A DNA stretch of 64,000 nt from Chitinophaga polysaccharea (GCF_902150045.1 NZ_CABFVU010000002.1:1042001-1106000), one strand, 5' to 3'; numbered from the stretch's first letter, positions 24,647-35,500 are shown. Notes: generated by a model not told the origin, from the letters alone. Translations and numbers: made by a program.

Positions 24647-24848
24647 GTCCTAGCGTATTAGTTTAAAAAAATAAATCTACGGGCTAACGATTATGGACCA
24701 GTCAGGTTGGTGTCCTGACAATTCCATTTCCGTGTTATGTCTCTTAAACGGATTAGATGGTTGATTGTTACAGAAAGTTTATCAATGGAGTGTTAATGAA
24801 ATCCTAAAGTAGGAGAAGGGTTAACAGTACAATAATTAATGTAGTGGA

Positions 24849-25469
24849 TTAAATTAATATAGATCTCTTTTCTAATTCTATTTTTAACTGGTCCGGATCT
24901 TCGAACAGGATGCTGTCTATACCGAACTCGCGCGCTGCTTTCACATTACGAATATTATCATCGATGAACAATGACGTAGGTGCGTTAGCGTTATACCTAT
25001 CTAATAGCAGCTGGAAAAATGCAGGGGCTGGTTTGCGCATTTTTTCCTTGCCGGACACTATGATACCGTCGAACCAGTGAAGGGAAGGGTACATGGCCCA
25101 TGCAACGGGAAATGTTTCGTCGGACCAGTTGGTGAGCGCATATAATTTATATTGCCCGCTTTGTTTCAGCTGATGCAATATGTTTTTGGTGCCTTCAATT
25201 TCCCCGCCAAGCATTTCCTCCCACCTGCCGTAGTAGGCGCGGATATTTTCTTCATGGAGAGGAAAGGCGCCCACCAGCAGGTCGGTACCTTCGGCCAGGG
25301 TTCGGCCTTCATCCTGTGTTTCGTTCCAGTCGGACGTGCATACTTCACGGAGGAAGGTTTCCATTTCTTCTTCCGAAGAAAAAATCTTACGGTATAAATG
25401 ACGGGGATTCCAGTCGATCAATACTGCTCCCAGGTCGAATATAATGGTGTTGATCGTTTTATATTGCAT
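24849..25469 (-). CDS. HAD-family hydrolase (YihX-like phosphatase)
   Basis: This 206-aa cytoplasmic HAD-superfamily hydrolase probably acts on a small phosphate ester. Motif I is IFDLGAVLIDWNP (nucleophile Asp within the first 15 residues), motif II is ALTNWSDETF, motif III is the lysine in GKEKMRKPAP, and motif IV is LFIDDNIRNVKAA. A helical cap lies between motifs I and II. The start is placed at ATG 25469, which leaves 10 bp after the DUF2130 gene. Upstream ATGs (25496, 25505) would overlap that gene and add non-conserved residues. The substrate cannot be deduced. Confidence 0.9.
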   Translation of the reverse strand: MQYKTINTIIFDLGAVLIDWNPRHLYRKIFSSEEEMETFLREVCTSDWNETQDEGRTLAEGTDLLVGAFPLHEENIRAYYGRWEEMLGGEIEGTKNILHQLKQSGQYKLYALTNWSDETFPVAWAMYPSLHWFDGIIVSGKEKMRKPAPAFFQLLLDRYNANAPTSLFIDDNIRNVKAAREFGIDSILFEDPDQLKIELEKRSILI

Positions 25470-25479
25470 AGGGTGTTGT

Positions 25480-26772
25480 TTATTCAGGAAGTTCATCGGA
25501 AGCATCTTCCAGCAGTTGAAGATCTACCGAATCGCTGCCGGCAATACCTTCAATGGAGCCTTTGATATGCGCCGCATTGAGTAATACTTTTTCGAGTTGT
25601 TTTTCGCGTGCTTTCCAGAGTTTTTCCATAGCGTCGCGCTCGCGCTGGATGGATAATTTCATGGACATAAACCCCTCGCGGATAGCTTTCCACTGCTCTG
25701 CAAACTCGCCGCCGGTAAGGTATTCATAGAGCATGTGCATTTTGTCTCCTTTATTTTCCTGTGAGCGGAGCTTGCCTGAAATTTTGATAATGCCATCTCT
25801 CAGTACATAAGCCAGCGCTTTTACTTCAGCGAAAGTGCAGATCCAGATGCCTTCTTTTTCACCGAAGCGTTCCATATCCTTTGGCATGGTTTGGGTAACA
25901 AGGATGGCCACATCCACACCCTGGCTGCGCATATCTGCTTTCAGTTTTTCCACCCAGTCCCTGATAAATTCCTTGGTGCGTTTGCTTTCATAGATGATGC
26001 GCCCGCATTCCTGCCCGTACTGGTTGCGGATCAGCTGTATGCAATCGGCGCCGCGAACGCCTTTGCCTACAGGCGTTACTTCATCGAACGGGAAATGAAG
26101 GCGCAGCATTTCTTCCAGCACCAGTTCCTGTGCTTCTCCCTGCAGCTGCATGGAGCCCTGTTCTGCCCTGCGTCTCATTTCTTCGGCCAGTTTGCGTTGG
26201 TCTTCCAGTTGTTTTTCCAGTTCACGGAGGCGCAACTGGTGCTCTGTATCTCTCAGTGTGTTACGTTCGGATTCTTCTCTCCGTATCTGGTCGGCCAGTT
26301 CAGACCTTGCTTCCAGCAGTTTTTTCTGCAGGGCAATTTCCAGTTCCTGTTCTTTGGTTTTCAGTTCCTGCTCTTTACGGAGGAATTCCAGTTCCTGTTT
26401 GCGGGCTTCCCTGAGCTTTTCCTCCTGTTCCAGGTTAGCTTCCTTCAGGGCCGATAGCTGGCTGCTGAGATCGGCGGTGATGGATTTACGCAGCTCCTGT
26501 TCCAGGGCGTCCTGGAGCAGTTTTTTTTCGGCGAGCACCCGGCGGTTCACTTCTTCCTCCTGCTGTAGTTTCAGTGCTTCTACCTGCTGGCGTTCCTGCG
26601 CCATTTTTGTTTTTTCCGATTGCAGGGAGTTTTTTTCAGCCTGAAGGGAGTCGAGCCGCTTACGCCATTCCGACTCCATTTTTCCCCGCATTTCCTTTTC
26701 TATATCCGCTGCAAAAGCATCCTCCATCACAAACTGGTGCCTGCAACTGGGACAGGTAATTGATGTTCCCAT
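25480..26772 (-). CDS. DUF2130 coiled-coil protein with nuclease-like C-terminal domain
   Basis: This 430-aa protein opens with a possible zinc ribbon half (CPSCRHQF, residues 8-15). About 190 residues of highly charged coiled coil follow (long K/E/Q/R-rich heptads, residues 25-215), then the globular DUF2130 domain. In that domain, KGVRGADCIQ and, 14 residues on, IIYESKRTKEFIRDWV form a D...ExK pattern like the PD-(D/E)xK nuclease core. Other conserved stretches are VDVAILVTQTMPKDM, WICTFAEVKALAYVLRD and KMHMLYEYLTG. The architecture (coiled coil plus nuclease-like fold) suggests DNA binding or processing. This is inference; the family is uncharacterised. It is likely cotranscribed with the HAD gene. 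Confidence 0.88.
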   Translation of the reverse strand: MGTSITCPSCRHQFVMEDAFAADIEKEMRGKMESEWRKRLDSLQAEKNSLQSEKTKMAQERQQVEALKLQQEEEVNRRVLAEKKLLQDALEQELRKSITADLSSQLSALKEANLEQEEKLREARKQELEFLRKEQELKTKEQELEIALQKKLLEARSELADQIRREESERNTLRDTEHQLRLRELEKQLEDQRKLAEEMRRRAEQGSMQLQGEAQELVLEEMLRLHFPFDEVTPVGKGVRGADCIQLIRNQYGQECGRIIYESKRTKEFIRDWVEKLKADMRSQGVDVAILVTQTMPKDMERFGEKEGIWICTFAEVKALAYVLRDGIIKISGKLRSQENKGDKMHMLYEYLTGGEFAEQWKAIREGFMSMKLSIQRERDAMEKLWKAREKQLEKVLLNAAHIKGSIEGIAGSDSVDLQLLEDASDELPE

Positions 26773-27154
26773 AGTACTTCAGTAAAAAATTACGTAAAGA
26801 TAGGGGTTTAGCGGACGGAATAAAAAAAGGAAGGTAGTTGGCTCTTCCTTCCTCCTGCATGAATAATGGCTAAAACAAACAACAGTAATTCAGGTTTTTC
26901 AATAGATAGTATTTCCTGCCGGGTTAACGCCAGCAAGATGGGAAATGATTGTTAGACGGAGGTTAAATGAAGGTTAGGGAATTGTTAAGGATGGGGGGTG
27001 CCGGTTTCTTTGGCGGATACGGGGATTATAGCCGGTGGAGAAGGGAGGATAAGCCGTATCTCTTGAATACGGCTTATCAATGGCGCAACAATGGCGTATA
27101 TACGGTGAAAATACGGCGGAAACCGGGAGTATCTATACTATAGCCCGGGAGTTA
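26773..27154. other. Intergenic gap with a 12-bp inverted repeat
   Basis: This 382-bp gap carries no convincing gene on either strand. Its main feature is a perfect stem, GATAAGCCGTAT (27048-27059) with ATACGGCTTATC (27067-27078), loop of seven bases. It lies between the start of the DUF2130 gene and the end of the SHOCT-protein gene. There is no U-tract, so a terminator role for the SHOCT gene is possible but unproven. Confidence 0.5.
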
Positions 27155-27742
27155 TCATTGACCCAATAGCTTTTTCTTTTGGGCGTTGTATTCCTCCTGC
27201 GTAAGGGCGCCGGAATCCAAAAGCTCTTTCAGTTTTTTCAGTTCATCGGCTACAGAGCCACCCGCCGGGGCGCTACCCTGTTCTTTTTTGGCATATGCCG
27301 CAGGCGGAATGAGTTCTCCTCCATCAACAGCATTATCTATTTCGATCCAGTAATTCACCAGTTCTCCGAAGCCCACCCTTGCAACAACGGTATACCCGGT
27401 TTTTTTATTTCCGTAAGCAATCAGGGATTTTACCTTTGTTGACTTACCGGCCATATTGGTGCCCGCATATCTCTTGTTGCTGTAATTGTCTCCGGAAGTT
27501 TCTGTTGCAAACCCGGCGGGCGACTGATAAATGAACGAAAATGTTTTATTGGGCATGGAGCCTTTTCCAATCTTAAGTTCATCACCGGGCTTAACTGTCC
27601 ACCCGGAAGGGGTTGTATAGCCTTTTTCTATCTGGGCCTGCGCGGCCATTTGTTTTGTTCCGGGTGCTATTACTGTTGGGGCATCCTGGGAAAAAGCCGC
27701 TATTGGGAATAACGCTGCCAATGCAAATAGAAGTTTTTTCAT
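27155..27742 (-). CDS. Exported protein with C-terminal SHOCT domain
   Basis: This 195-aa exported protein has a signal peptide (MKKLLFALAALFPIAAFSQ) and a central beta-rich domain (GDELKIGKGSMPNKTFSFIY, VVARVGFGELVNYWIEIDNAV) of no family I recognise. It ends with a SHOCT module at residues 164-193 (DELKKLKELLDSGALTQEEY). SHOCT segments are short helical pairs often found at C-termini and thought to mediate oligomerisation. It appears to be monocistronic. The 287-bp upstream gap to the lipoprotein gene holds only a terminator of the neighbour. Confidence 0.8.
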   Translation of the reverse strand: MKKLLFALAALFPIAAFSQDAPTVIAPGTKQMAAQAQIEKGYTTPSGWTVKPGDELKIGKGSMPNKTFSFIYQSPAGFATETSGDNYSNKRYAGTNMAGKSTKVKSLIAYGNKKTGYTVVARVGFGELVNYWIEIDNAVDGGELIPPAAYAKKEQGSAPAGGSVADELKKLKELLDSGALTQEEYNAQKKKLLGQ

Positions 27743-27972
27743 AATGTTGATTTCAGGGGTTATTTATTTTTATTGTATTGTATTATTACTCGGGTGCCAA
27801 CTGGTCTGTCCGGGGTTATAATAGAGTGTTTGTGAAAATTATTGGTCCATGTGCTAAGAAGAATGGGTATATACAAACCAATTTACAAAAATCTTTGTAT
27901 AACTATACCAGTTGGGCGATCATTTGTTAAAAGCTTTGCCCTTAACATTGCTTTGGGATTGGAGCAGATTAA

Positions 27973-28003
27973 AAAAGCCTGCCCCGGTAAAGGAACAGGC
28001 TTT
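27973..28003 (-). terminator. Intrinsic terminator of the SusC/SusD locus (minus strand)
   Basis: AAAGCCTG (27974-27981) pairs with CAGGCTTT (27996-28003). Read on the minus strand, the stem is followed by TTTTTTAATC. It lies 27 bp after the stop of the last lipoprotein gene of the four-gene SusC/SusD operon. Confidence 0.75.
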
Positions 28004-28029
28004 CTGGCAGGCACAGGATAAACAAAGGA

Positions 28030-29235
28030 TCAGTTTTTTATCAGTTTAACCGAAGGCACGCGCCAGTATTGGTTGCCGGAGGTCATGGTAGCTACAAAGC
28101 CTAATGAAACCGCCTGGGGCTGCGTAATGGTAAACTGGCACTGTACCGTGGCATTCGCGAACCTGGTGGTGGGGAATGCAATGTATCCCGCAGCGGCAGG
28201 CAGATCGCTTATATCCGGTAATGTATTGCCGGCGGCAGCCACTACGTATACCGGGTCAAGCGCTTCTGTGTAGCAGTTCACCAGGAAAATATAATTCCCC
28301 GCAGGTAAAGTAACGGTCTGGTATATTTTACCATTGATGATGTTGGCTGTGCCACCCCATCCCGATTCCATTACCAGGCAACCACCGGCATCGGCCACAT
28401 AGCCGCCAAAACCGGAATGGTTCATCACGTTGGGGCTGGTGATCCATGGCGCTGCCAGGGTGCCCCATCTGCCGCCATCATAGGTGGCCCTTACAAAAGG
28501 ACCGGTATTTTGCATGTATTGAGCCGTTACATCCGCTTTTACGCTATGCTGTTGAAAGGCCACATAAAAGGTGTCGAATGCGGTAGGATTAGGCAGGTAA
28601 GCCGTCCGGTAACTGATACCGCTGCCTGATCTGAAAGCGGGCAACGAGGTGCTGAAGGAGGTATTGGCGGATACAACCAGGGTATCGTGCAGTGTGCCGG
28701 TGTTATCTTCATACTTAATGAGCATGTTTACCACGCCTGCATCTGCGTTCACATCCACCCAGTTGATCAGGGCAGAACCGTCGGGTTGCATTTCCGCATT
28801 GGAGATGCCCCGGTTGATAAGCGCAGTTTCATACAGCTGCCCGAATACGTTGGCAGAGGTGTTTACCGGGATAGAAACGTGGCCGGCTGCATCGTAGGTC
28901 CTGATCTCAAAGTTCATCAGTCCTTCAGGTAAACCGGAGATAATTACTTTCGGAGTATCTACACCGGCCGTTCTTTTAACCGCTACTTCAACAGAATCCT
29001 GGCGGCTGTTCCAGAATACTTTATAAGCGGTGATCTTTGGATCGGAGGTAAAAAGACCAGTGATCATTACCCTGCTTTTACCGGAGAAAGCCTTTACAGA
29101 GTCCATTTTACCGGGATAGGTGATTGCGCCACCCGCCATATATTTATCCCTGTATTCATCCATTTTGGTGCAGGCGCTTATGATAAACACCAGCGCCAGT
29201 ATTATACAGGAAGCTGTAAGTTGATGCTGTTTCAT
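28030..29235 (-). CDS. DUF4998 surface lipoprotein of SusC/SusD locus 1
   Basis: This 401-aa lipoprotein has an SPII signal MKQHQLTASCIILALVFIIS ending at AC. DUF4998 is visible in MDEYRDKYMAGGAITYPGK, then SRVMITGLFTSDPKITAYKV and FWNSRQDSVEVAV. The C-terminal ~150 residues form a beta-sandwich, possibly DUF5013-like, that ends in YWRVPSVKLIKN. Such proteins are surface glycan-binding candidates encoded with SusC/SusD pairs. ATG 29235 is preferred because the signal peptide begins there; ATG 29262 is also possible. It is the last gene of the operon and is followed by a terminator. Confidence 0.85.
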   Translation of the reverse strand: MKQHQLTASCIILALVFIISACTKMDEYRDKYMAGGAITYPGKMDSVKAFSGKSRVMITGLFTSDPKITAYKVFWNSRQDSVEVAVKRTAGVDTPKVIISGLPEGLMNFEIRTYDAAGHVSIPVNTSANVFGQLYETALINRGISNAEMQPDGSALINWVDVNADAGVVNMLIKYEDNTGTLHDTLVVSANTSFSTSLPAFRSGSGISYRTAYLPNPTAFDTFYVAFQQHSVKADVTAQYMQNTGPFVRATYDGGRWGTLAAPWITSPNVMNHSGFGGYVADAGGCLVMESGWGGTANIINGKIYQTVTLPAGNYIFLVNCYTEALDPVYVVAAAGNTLPDISDLPAAAGYIAFPTTRFANATVQCQFTITQPQAVSLGFVATMTSGNQYWRVPSVKLIKN

Positions 29236-29265
29236 TTGTTTTGAATTTCGTTGATTGATCATTAA

Positions 29266-30477
29266 CTAGTTACCCCACAATGTAAATTCCGCGATATTGA
29301 TAAAGTAAGATCCCTGCCAGTTCGACAAGCTCCTGATCCTGATATAGCGGTAGGCGGTTTGCCCGGCCGGGAAATCAAACTGCCAGCCGTTGTAAGCCAG
29401 TGTCTGATCGGAAGCGGTTTCCGTGGCATAAGGTGAACCGGATGGTTTTACCACGTGGCAGGTGGTCAGTTTGGTCCAGCTTTCATCCAGGTTGCCGTTG
29501 AGACCCGGGCTGTTGGAGGCCCATATTTCAAAATCTTTCACATTGCCTCTTACATAGTAATTGTTGCCAAGCTCTTTGTAGGGATTTACCTGCATACGGC
29601 TGAAGATGTGCGCCTTGCCCAGGTCCAGTGTTACCATTTGCGGACTGCCGGCCTGTTCCAGGGTGAAGAGGCAACGCGGCCATCCCGGGTGGAAATCGCC
29701 GTCGTATATGTACGGCACATCTGTACGGCCGCCATTATTCAGGATCCCGGCATCGTTCGGCAATACATAATTGCTCCACTCCGATTTGGGTAACAGCTGT
29801 TCAAAAAATGGCGTGAGCGATACAAACAGGGTATCTGAAAAATTCATCCACCGGTCTCTCACCACAAAAGCATAATTTCTTTTGACAGCAGGCTGCTCTC
29901 TCACTGCGCTTTTGATCACGGGGTCATTGCTGTATACATTGTCCATCCCTACTGTTTGTACCCATTTGCCGGTACCGGAAGAATCAACAAGCGGGATAAT
30001 GGCCAGGTTTTCCAGCGTGGGATTGTTACAGGTAAGATTGAAACCACCAAAGGTGGCTTCCACCACCAGCGACCTGTATGCAAGGTTAATAGCGGGTGTG
30101 AGGGGATTTACCGTAACGGAAACTGCAGGCGACGATACTTCGCTGGAGTTGACGGAATACAGCTTAATGACATGGGCCAGTGTATCTCCGAAACCATCTA
30201 CCGTCAGTGTATTTTCGTAGTGTGAAGCCTTTACTTCCGCAGGATGCCCCGGGGAGGTTTCATACACAGCTTTTACATAGGAAAGATCAGGATCAGATGG
30301 AAGCGAATAGGTGATCACTGATTTTCCATTTGCATTCGTCACGGTGATGCCCGTTACCATGCCCGGAGGATTGGTATTGGTAACCACGGCTTTATTCAGT
30401 TCCTCTCTTTTACAGCCTGATATCAGTACCAGGGAAAACGCTGTATATAAGATCGTATTTGATTTTATTGTTTTCAC
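29266..30477 (-). CDS. DUF4959/DUF5126/DUF5000 surface lipoprotein of locus 1
   Basis: This 403-aa lipoprotein has an SPII signal ending VLISGC. The layout DUF4959 (about 30-125, with PPGMVTGITV and YETSPGHPAEVKAS), DUF5126 (about 130-240, with NLAYRSLVVEATFGG and YAFVVRDRWMNFSD) and a C-terminal F5/8-type-C-like DUF5000 domain (about 260-403) is a recurrent Bacteroidota arrangement. The last domain resembles galactose-binding discoidin modules (VTLDLGKAHIFSRMQVNPY, RYIRIRSLSNWQ). It probably presents glycan-binding surfaces beside SusD. It sits 30 bp upstream of the DUF4998 gene and follows susD. Confidence 0.88.
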   Translation of the reverse strand: MKTIKSNTILYTAFSLVLISGCKREELNKAVVTNTNPPGMVTGITVTNANGKSVITYSLPSDPDLSYVKAVYETSPGHPAEVKASHYENTLTVDGFGDTLAHVIKLYSVNSSEVSSPAVSVTVNPLTPAINLAYRSLVVEATFGGFNLTCNNPTLENLAIIPLVDSSGTGKWVQTVGMDNVYSNDPVIKSAVREQPAVKRNYAFVVRDRWMNFSDTLFVSLTPFFEQLLPKSEWSNYVLPNDAGILNNGGRTDVPYIYDGDFHPGWPRCLFTLEQAGSPQMVTLDLGKAHIFSRMQVNPYKELGNNYYVRGNVKDFEIWASNSPGLNGNLDESWTKLTTCHVVKPSGSPYATETASDQTLAYNGWQFDFPAGQTAYRYIRIRSLSNWQGSYFINIAEFTLWGN

Positions 30478-30521
30478 TTCTTAATGATTTAATGTTAAAA
30501 GACATCCGCACGCTGTGCAGT

Positions 30522-32504
30522 TTACCAGTTGGGATTTTGCACCAGATTGGGATTCACCAGCAGGTCATTTTCTTTTATCGGCCACAGGTAATCGCGGGGA
30601 GCTACGAAATGCCTGGAGAGAAAAGAAATTTCACGGTAGTACAATTCTGCGGTCTGACCGCTTACCACCCAGCCTGTGATATTGCCGCTGAGCTCCTGTG
30701 CGGCGGTTTTCCAGCGTAACAGGTCCCAGTAACGATGTCCTTCAAAGCAAAGCTCAATGGCCCTTTCCCGTTGGATGATGGCCCGCATTCCCTCTTTGGT
30801 AGTGTATTTGGAAGGGTTCCTGCTGTAGTTGGACCATGAGCTTTGTACTGTTTGCAAACCGGCCCTGGCCCTTATCCTGTTAACATAATCATATACATCT
30901 TCTCCGGGACCCTGTACTTCATTCAGTGCTTCCGCGTAGAGCAGGTACAGATCTGCCAGGCGTATTTCGGGATAGGGATAAGGAGGATAGGTGACTGTGT
31001 TCCAGTCCATATGCCAGTTCACTACTTTCTTCATATAAAAACCTGCAATAGGTACCGGCGACGACTGGCTCAGTTCACTGCCGCGGGCCATCAGCCAGAA
31101 TGTATTTTCATCATTCTTAGAAGGGCTGTTGGCCATATACCAGATGCCCCTGTCAAATCCCAGGTCGGCATAATATCTTGGCTCCCGGTCAAAATTTAAG
31201 CGGGCAGTGGTTTCTCCTTCTTTAATGTTAAACCTTTCGGCATGTGTAGCTACCCGCAGTGCCGCGATATTTGAAAAATCGAGTGTTTTATCTTCATCAA
31301 TGGGAACGCCGTTTTGCGTGTAAAACATTTTGGCCATCTTGATGGTAGGGCCCAGTAACGGATGCCCTGCCGTTTTTGATGCTACTGCATTGGGAAAATC
31401 GAACTGCCCGATACCGCAGCGTTGCAGGAAGGTGCAGCCCCAGGTAACGCCGCTGGTAGAGCCCCAAACCAATTCGCTGTTCCATGGCTCGCTCATGGAA
31501 TTGCGGACGCTCATCTGCGTCATGGTAGTAGCGCTCAGCGGTATTGTCTGCTCAGGGAAAGTATAGAGGCGGATTCCCTGTGCAGCGCAGAGGTCAATAG
31601 CTGCTTTACATGCATCGGCGGCACGTTGCCATTTGGCGGCGCTGAAAACAGTATTGAAAAGCTGTACACCGTCTTTGTTTTTGAAAGACCCATAGTCGGA
31701 GTTGCCGTTGAACAAAGGGCTGGCAGCTGTTACCAGTAATTTGGCCTTTAAGCTTAATGCGGCGGGCCTGGTAATGCGCCCTGATTCAGAGGATATATTG
31801 GCGATGCTCACCGGAAGGTTCGTTGCTGCTGCATCCAGTAAACCGGCGATATAATTTACAACTGAATCTACCGGCTGGCGTTTAACATACATCTCGTCGA
31901 TAGAGGCGCTGATAGGGAGGTTCTTGTCTATCACCGGTATAGGACCATAAGCCCTGAACATAAGAAAATGGTAGTAGGCTTTCAGAAAAGTGGCTTCTGC
32001 TATCCACCTGGTTCTTGTATCGATATCCAGATCCGCCACTTTACCCTGATCGCTTACATTCTCGAGGAAGATGTTACAGTCCCTGATAGCCTTATAGCAG
32101 GCCACACCGTCCCTGTCGCCGGTCATGTAGTTGGCGATGGGATCAGATGTATTCTGATCTCCATAATCAAGTCTTAATACATTGGTAGACCTGATATTAT
32201 TCGTGGGGTCCAGCACAAATACCTCGTCGCTGGCAGATAGCCCTACGTTATAGGTGGGGTCATAATTAACAGGAATGTAGGCATAACAGGAAAATAAATA
32301 TTTTTCAGCTTCTGTTTTGGAAGTAAAGGCATTGTCGATGGTGGCCACATTATCAGGCACTACATCCAGGAAAGGTTTTTTACACGCTGCTCCGGAAAGG
32401 ATCATGATGAGCAGGAAGAAGATGGAACGGGCAACGTGATACTGGCTGCTGTTGCAAGCCTGTGTTCCTGTCAGGCGATTGCTGTTAAACTTATTATCGT
32501 TCAT
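30522..32504 (-). CDS. SusD/RagB-family nutrient-binding lipoprotein (locus 1)
   Basis: This 660-aa outer-membrane lipoprotein forms the lid of the SusC transporter and binds substrate. An unusually long N-terminus (about 40 residues) precedes the lipobox LSGAAC and the typical KKPFLDVVPDN. SusD landmarks are the TPR-like FLKAYYHFLMFRAYGPIPVID, the C-terminal EIRLADLYLLYAEALNEVQGPGED and YVNRIRARAG. AIELCFEGHRYWDLLRWKTAAQEL and LWPIKENDLLVNPNLVQNPNW close the protein. It lies 24 bp after susC in the same operon. Substrate specificity is not readable from the sequence. Confidence 0.94.
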   Translation of the reverse strand: MNDNKFNSNRLTGTQACNSSQYHVARSIFFLLIMILSGAACKKPFLDVVPDNVATIDNAFTSKTEAEKYLFSCYAYIPVNYDPTYNVGLSASDEVFVLDPTNNIRSTNVLRLDYGDQNTSDPIANYMTGDRDGVACYKAIRDCNIFLENVSDQGKVADLDIDTRTRWIAEATFLKAYYHFLMFRAYGPIPVIDKNLPISASIDEMYVKRQPVDSVVNYIAGLLDAAATNLPVSIANISSESGRITRPAALSLKAKLLVTAASPLFNGNSDYGSFKNKDGVQLFNTVFSAAKWQRAADACKAAIDLCAAQGIRLYTFPEQTIPLSATTMTQMSVRNSMSEPWNSELVWGSTSGVTWGCTFLQRCGIGQFDFPNAVASKTAGHPLLGPTIKMAKMFYTQNGVPIDEDKTLDFSNIAALRVATHAERFNIKEGETTARLNFDREPRYYADLGFDRGIWYMANSPSKNDENTFWLMARGSELSQSSPVPIAGFYMKKVVNWHMDWNTVTYPPYPYPEIRLADLYLLYAEALNEVQGPGEDVYDYVNRIRARAGLQTVQSSWSNYSRNPSKYTTKEGMRAIIQRERAIELCFEGHRYWDLLRWKTAAQELSGNITGWVVSGQTAELYYREISFLSRHFVAPRDYLWPIKENDLLVNPNLVQNPNW

Positions 32505-32528
32505 ATGAATTAATGCTTTATTTGAATG

Positions 32529-35500
32529 TTAGAAACCAATCGCTACCCCGATGTTATACACCCGCTGAACCGGGTATCCCAACCCGGATGCGCCCATTTC
32601 GGGGTCCCATAGTTTAAAGGCGCTGATGCTGAATAAATTCAATCCATTGGCATAAATGCGCCCGCTGGTCAGGCGTAGTTTCTTCAAAATATTGCCGGTA
32701 AGGTTATACCCGATCTCTGCTGATTTCATACGTAAAAAGGAACCATCCCTTAACCACCAGGTAGATGTTTGTGTATTATTTGCAGAGATGGTGTTGCTTA
32801 ATCTGGGCCAGAAAGCATAGGAATCGCGGTTGTCTTCCGACCAGTGGCTGTCGGCGATCACCTGCAGCAAGCCATTCTGGTTACCGCCGTTGAGGTAGAA
32901 TGGAGTAGTATTGGCGGCGTTAATGATAAAAGAAGACCTGGCGGAGCCCTGGAAAAAAGTGCTCAGGTCAAAATTTTTATATCCAACAGAAAAGCCGAAA
33001 CCATATATAATTTCCGGTGTGGTAGGATACCCGATCGGCACATAATCGGCATCAGTAATTTTTCCATCTCCGTTCACATCCCGGTATTTAATATCCCCTC
33101 CCATGATGCTGCCGTATTGCACGGGGGAGTTATTTACTTCTGCCTGGTCAATAAACAGTTTCTCTGCGATCAGGCCATAGATCTGCCCTAGCGAGTTACC
33201 TACCTTAGACAGGTTCCGGTTGTTTTCCGCGTATTGCGGTTCTTCGTTTACCAGCAGTTTACTTTTGGCATAGGTAAAGGTACCGCGTGCCTGCACCCAT
33301 AGTGAATTATTAAACGTTTTACGGTAATCGGTCACGAGGTCAACTCCCCGGCTGTAGGCCTTTCCTGCATTGGAAGAAATGTTTGCCTGCAGGCCCATTG
33401 AGCTGGGCACAGTGTTTCTTACCATGAGGATATTGCTGCGGTTTTGCTCATAGGCATCTACGGTGATGGTAAGGTTTTTAAACATGGTGAGGTCCATCCC
33501 GATATTGGTTTGTTTAGACAGCTCCCAGGTGATGTCACGGTTCTCATAACGGTTGATGGCTACGGTAGGGCGGTTGTAAGTGAAGTTGGTACCGAAGTAT
33601 CCTGCTGCATTGCCATTTAAATTAACATCCGAGAGATAAAAGAAACGGTCGGTAGCACTGCCTATCTGGTCGTTGCCCACCAGTCCGTAAGTGAACCTGA
33701 ATTTCAGCTGGTCAACAGTATTGGCCAGTGGCTTAAAGAATTTTTCATTGGATACGATCCAGCCTCCTCCCACTGAGGGGAAAAAGCCAAACCGGTGGTT
33801 GGCGGCAAACCTTTCAGAGCCATTATACCCGAAGTTGAATTCGAAAAGGTAACGGTCATCATATCCATAGGTAAACCTGCCGGATATGCCCTGGTTGCGG
33901 GCGGGCAGGGAAAGCTGCAGGCTGGAAGCATTACCGGTAAGGTAATTCCTGATGGTGCCTATCAGCATGCCTCCTACGTTGTGTACCTTGTTGAAGATCC
34001 TGGAATAGTTTACAGCGGCTTCGGCATAGGTGGTGGTATTTACATTTTTATCGCCGGGCGCATAGGTGAGATATTCTGTGGGCGTTGGGCCAACGCTGCC
34101 CACGTTACCATCGTTGATGAGGGTAAGGCCGGTAAATTTTCCGTCCACTGCGCTCGACTGGTAATAATAAGGACTGTATTGCCTGGATACTGCAAAATTT
34201 GCATACCGGCCGGTATACGCCATCATTCTGGCAGAAAGCCCGGGTGTAATGGCTTCCAGGTCCTGGCGCAAACTGAGCTGCGCGGTAAGCGTGCTGGTAT
34301 TGGTGGCCTGGAACCCGGAAAGCGATTGGGCATATGGATTCACATATAGCCCGCCGCCACCTGGTATCAGGGCGTTTCCGAACAGCGGGTGTTTGGCATA
34401 GGGCAGAAGATTTGAGGGGTATACTGCCGGAAACGCCACCGGGTTGCTCCAGATGGCATTATAAAAAGTAGCGGCGCCGCCCCCAATGGGGCCGTTATAA
34501 TCGTCGAACTGCCCTTTAAGGCTTACCAGTGCTTCTGTTGTTTTGGTAAGGTTTAAAGTAACGTTTGATAAAATGGAATAGGAGCGGAGCTTGATGTTAT
34601 TGCTGAAATTATTCAGTTTGTTTTCCTTGAGGATGCCATTATCAATATTATAGGTCATGGCCAGGTAGTACTTTGCCTTGTCTGAGCCCCCGCTGGCATT
34701 GATATTAAAACGTTGATTGGTAGTGCGGTCCTTGATCAGCTGCTGTATCCAGTTGTTGTTGGGATATAATAAGGGATCGTCTCCTGCGGCAGTATGGTCA
34801 ATTTTATTTTGTGAATATGGTAATACGCCCAGCGGGTTCCTGGTTAGCACCGCTTCATTGGCGAGTTTCATGTAGGTAACATTATCTGCCAGTTTAAAAT
34901 TCTGGGTGTTGGCAGAAGTAGAATTTTCCATGCGGAAATTGAAGCGCATCTTTCCGAGGTTGCCGGTTTTGGTAGTTACCAGTATCACTCCGTTGGCGCC
35001 CCTGGCCCCGTACAACGAGGAAGCCGTGGCATCTTTCAAAACAGAAAAACCAGCGATATCATCTGGCTGCAACCTGGCAAGATCCCTGGAAGATGATTCT
35101 ATATTATCAATTAAGATAAGGGGATCTACTTTCCCGGCGCCAAAGGTGCCTACGCCCCTTACAAAGAACTGCGCATTGTCGGCGCCCGGCTCCCCGCTCC
35201 GCTGGTAGGAGATCACCCCGGGGATCCTGCCGGCCAGCATAGTGGTGAGGTTCCCGGTAGGCCCCTTCAGTTCCTTGGGCTCAATGGCGGTAATAGAACT
35301 CACCATACTGGATTTCTTCTGGGTACCATAAGCTACCACCACCACGTCTTTAATGGTATTGTCCCGGGGGGAAAGCAATATCTCGTAATTGCCCACGTCA
35401 TTTTTTACGGGTATTTCCCTTGACACATAACCTATGTATTGTACTACCAGTATTTTATTGTCACCCGTAACTTTTAATTTGAAGTGCCCGTCCTGGTCTG

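Noticed and set aside
26130..26644. Ser/Leu-rich plus-strand frames opposite the DUF2130 gene
   Set aside because: Low-complexity antisense of the charged coiled coil.
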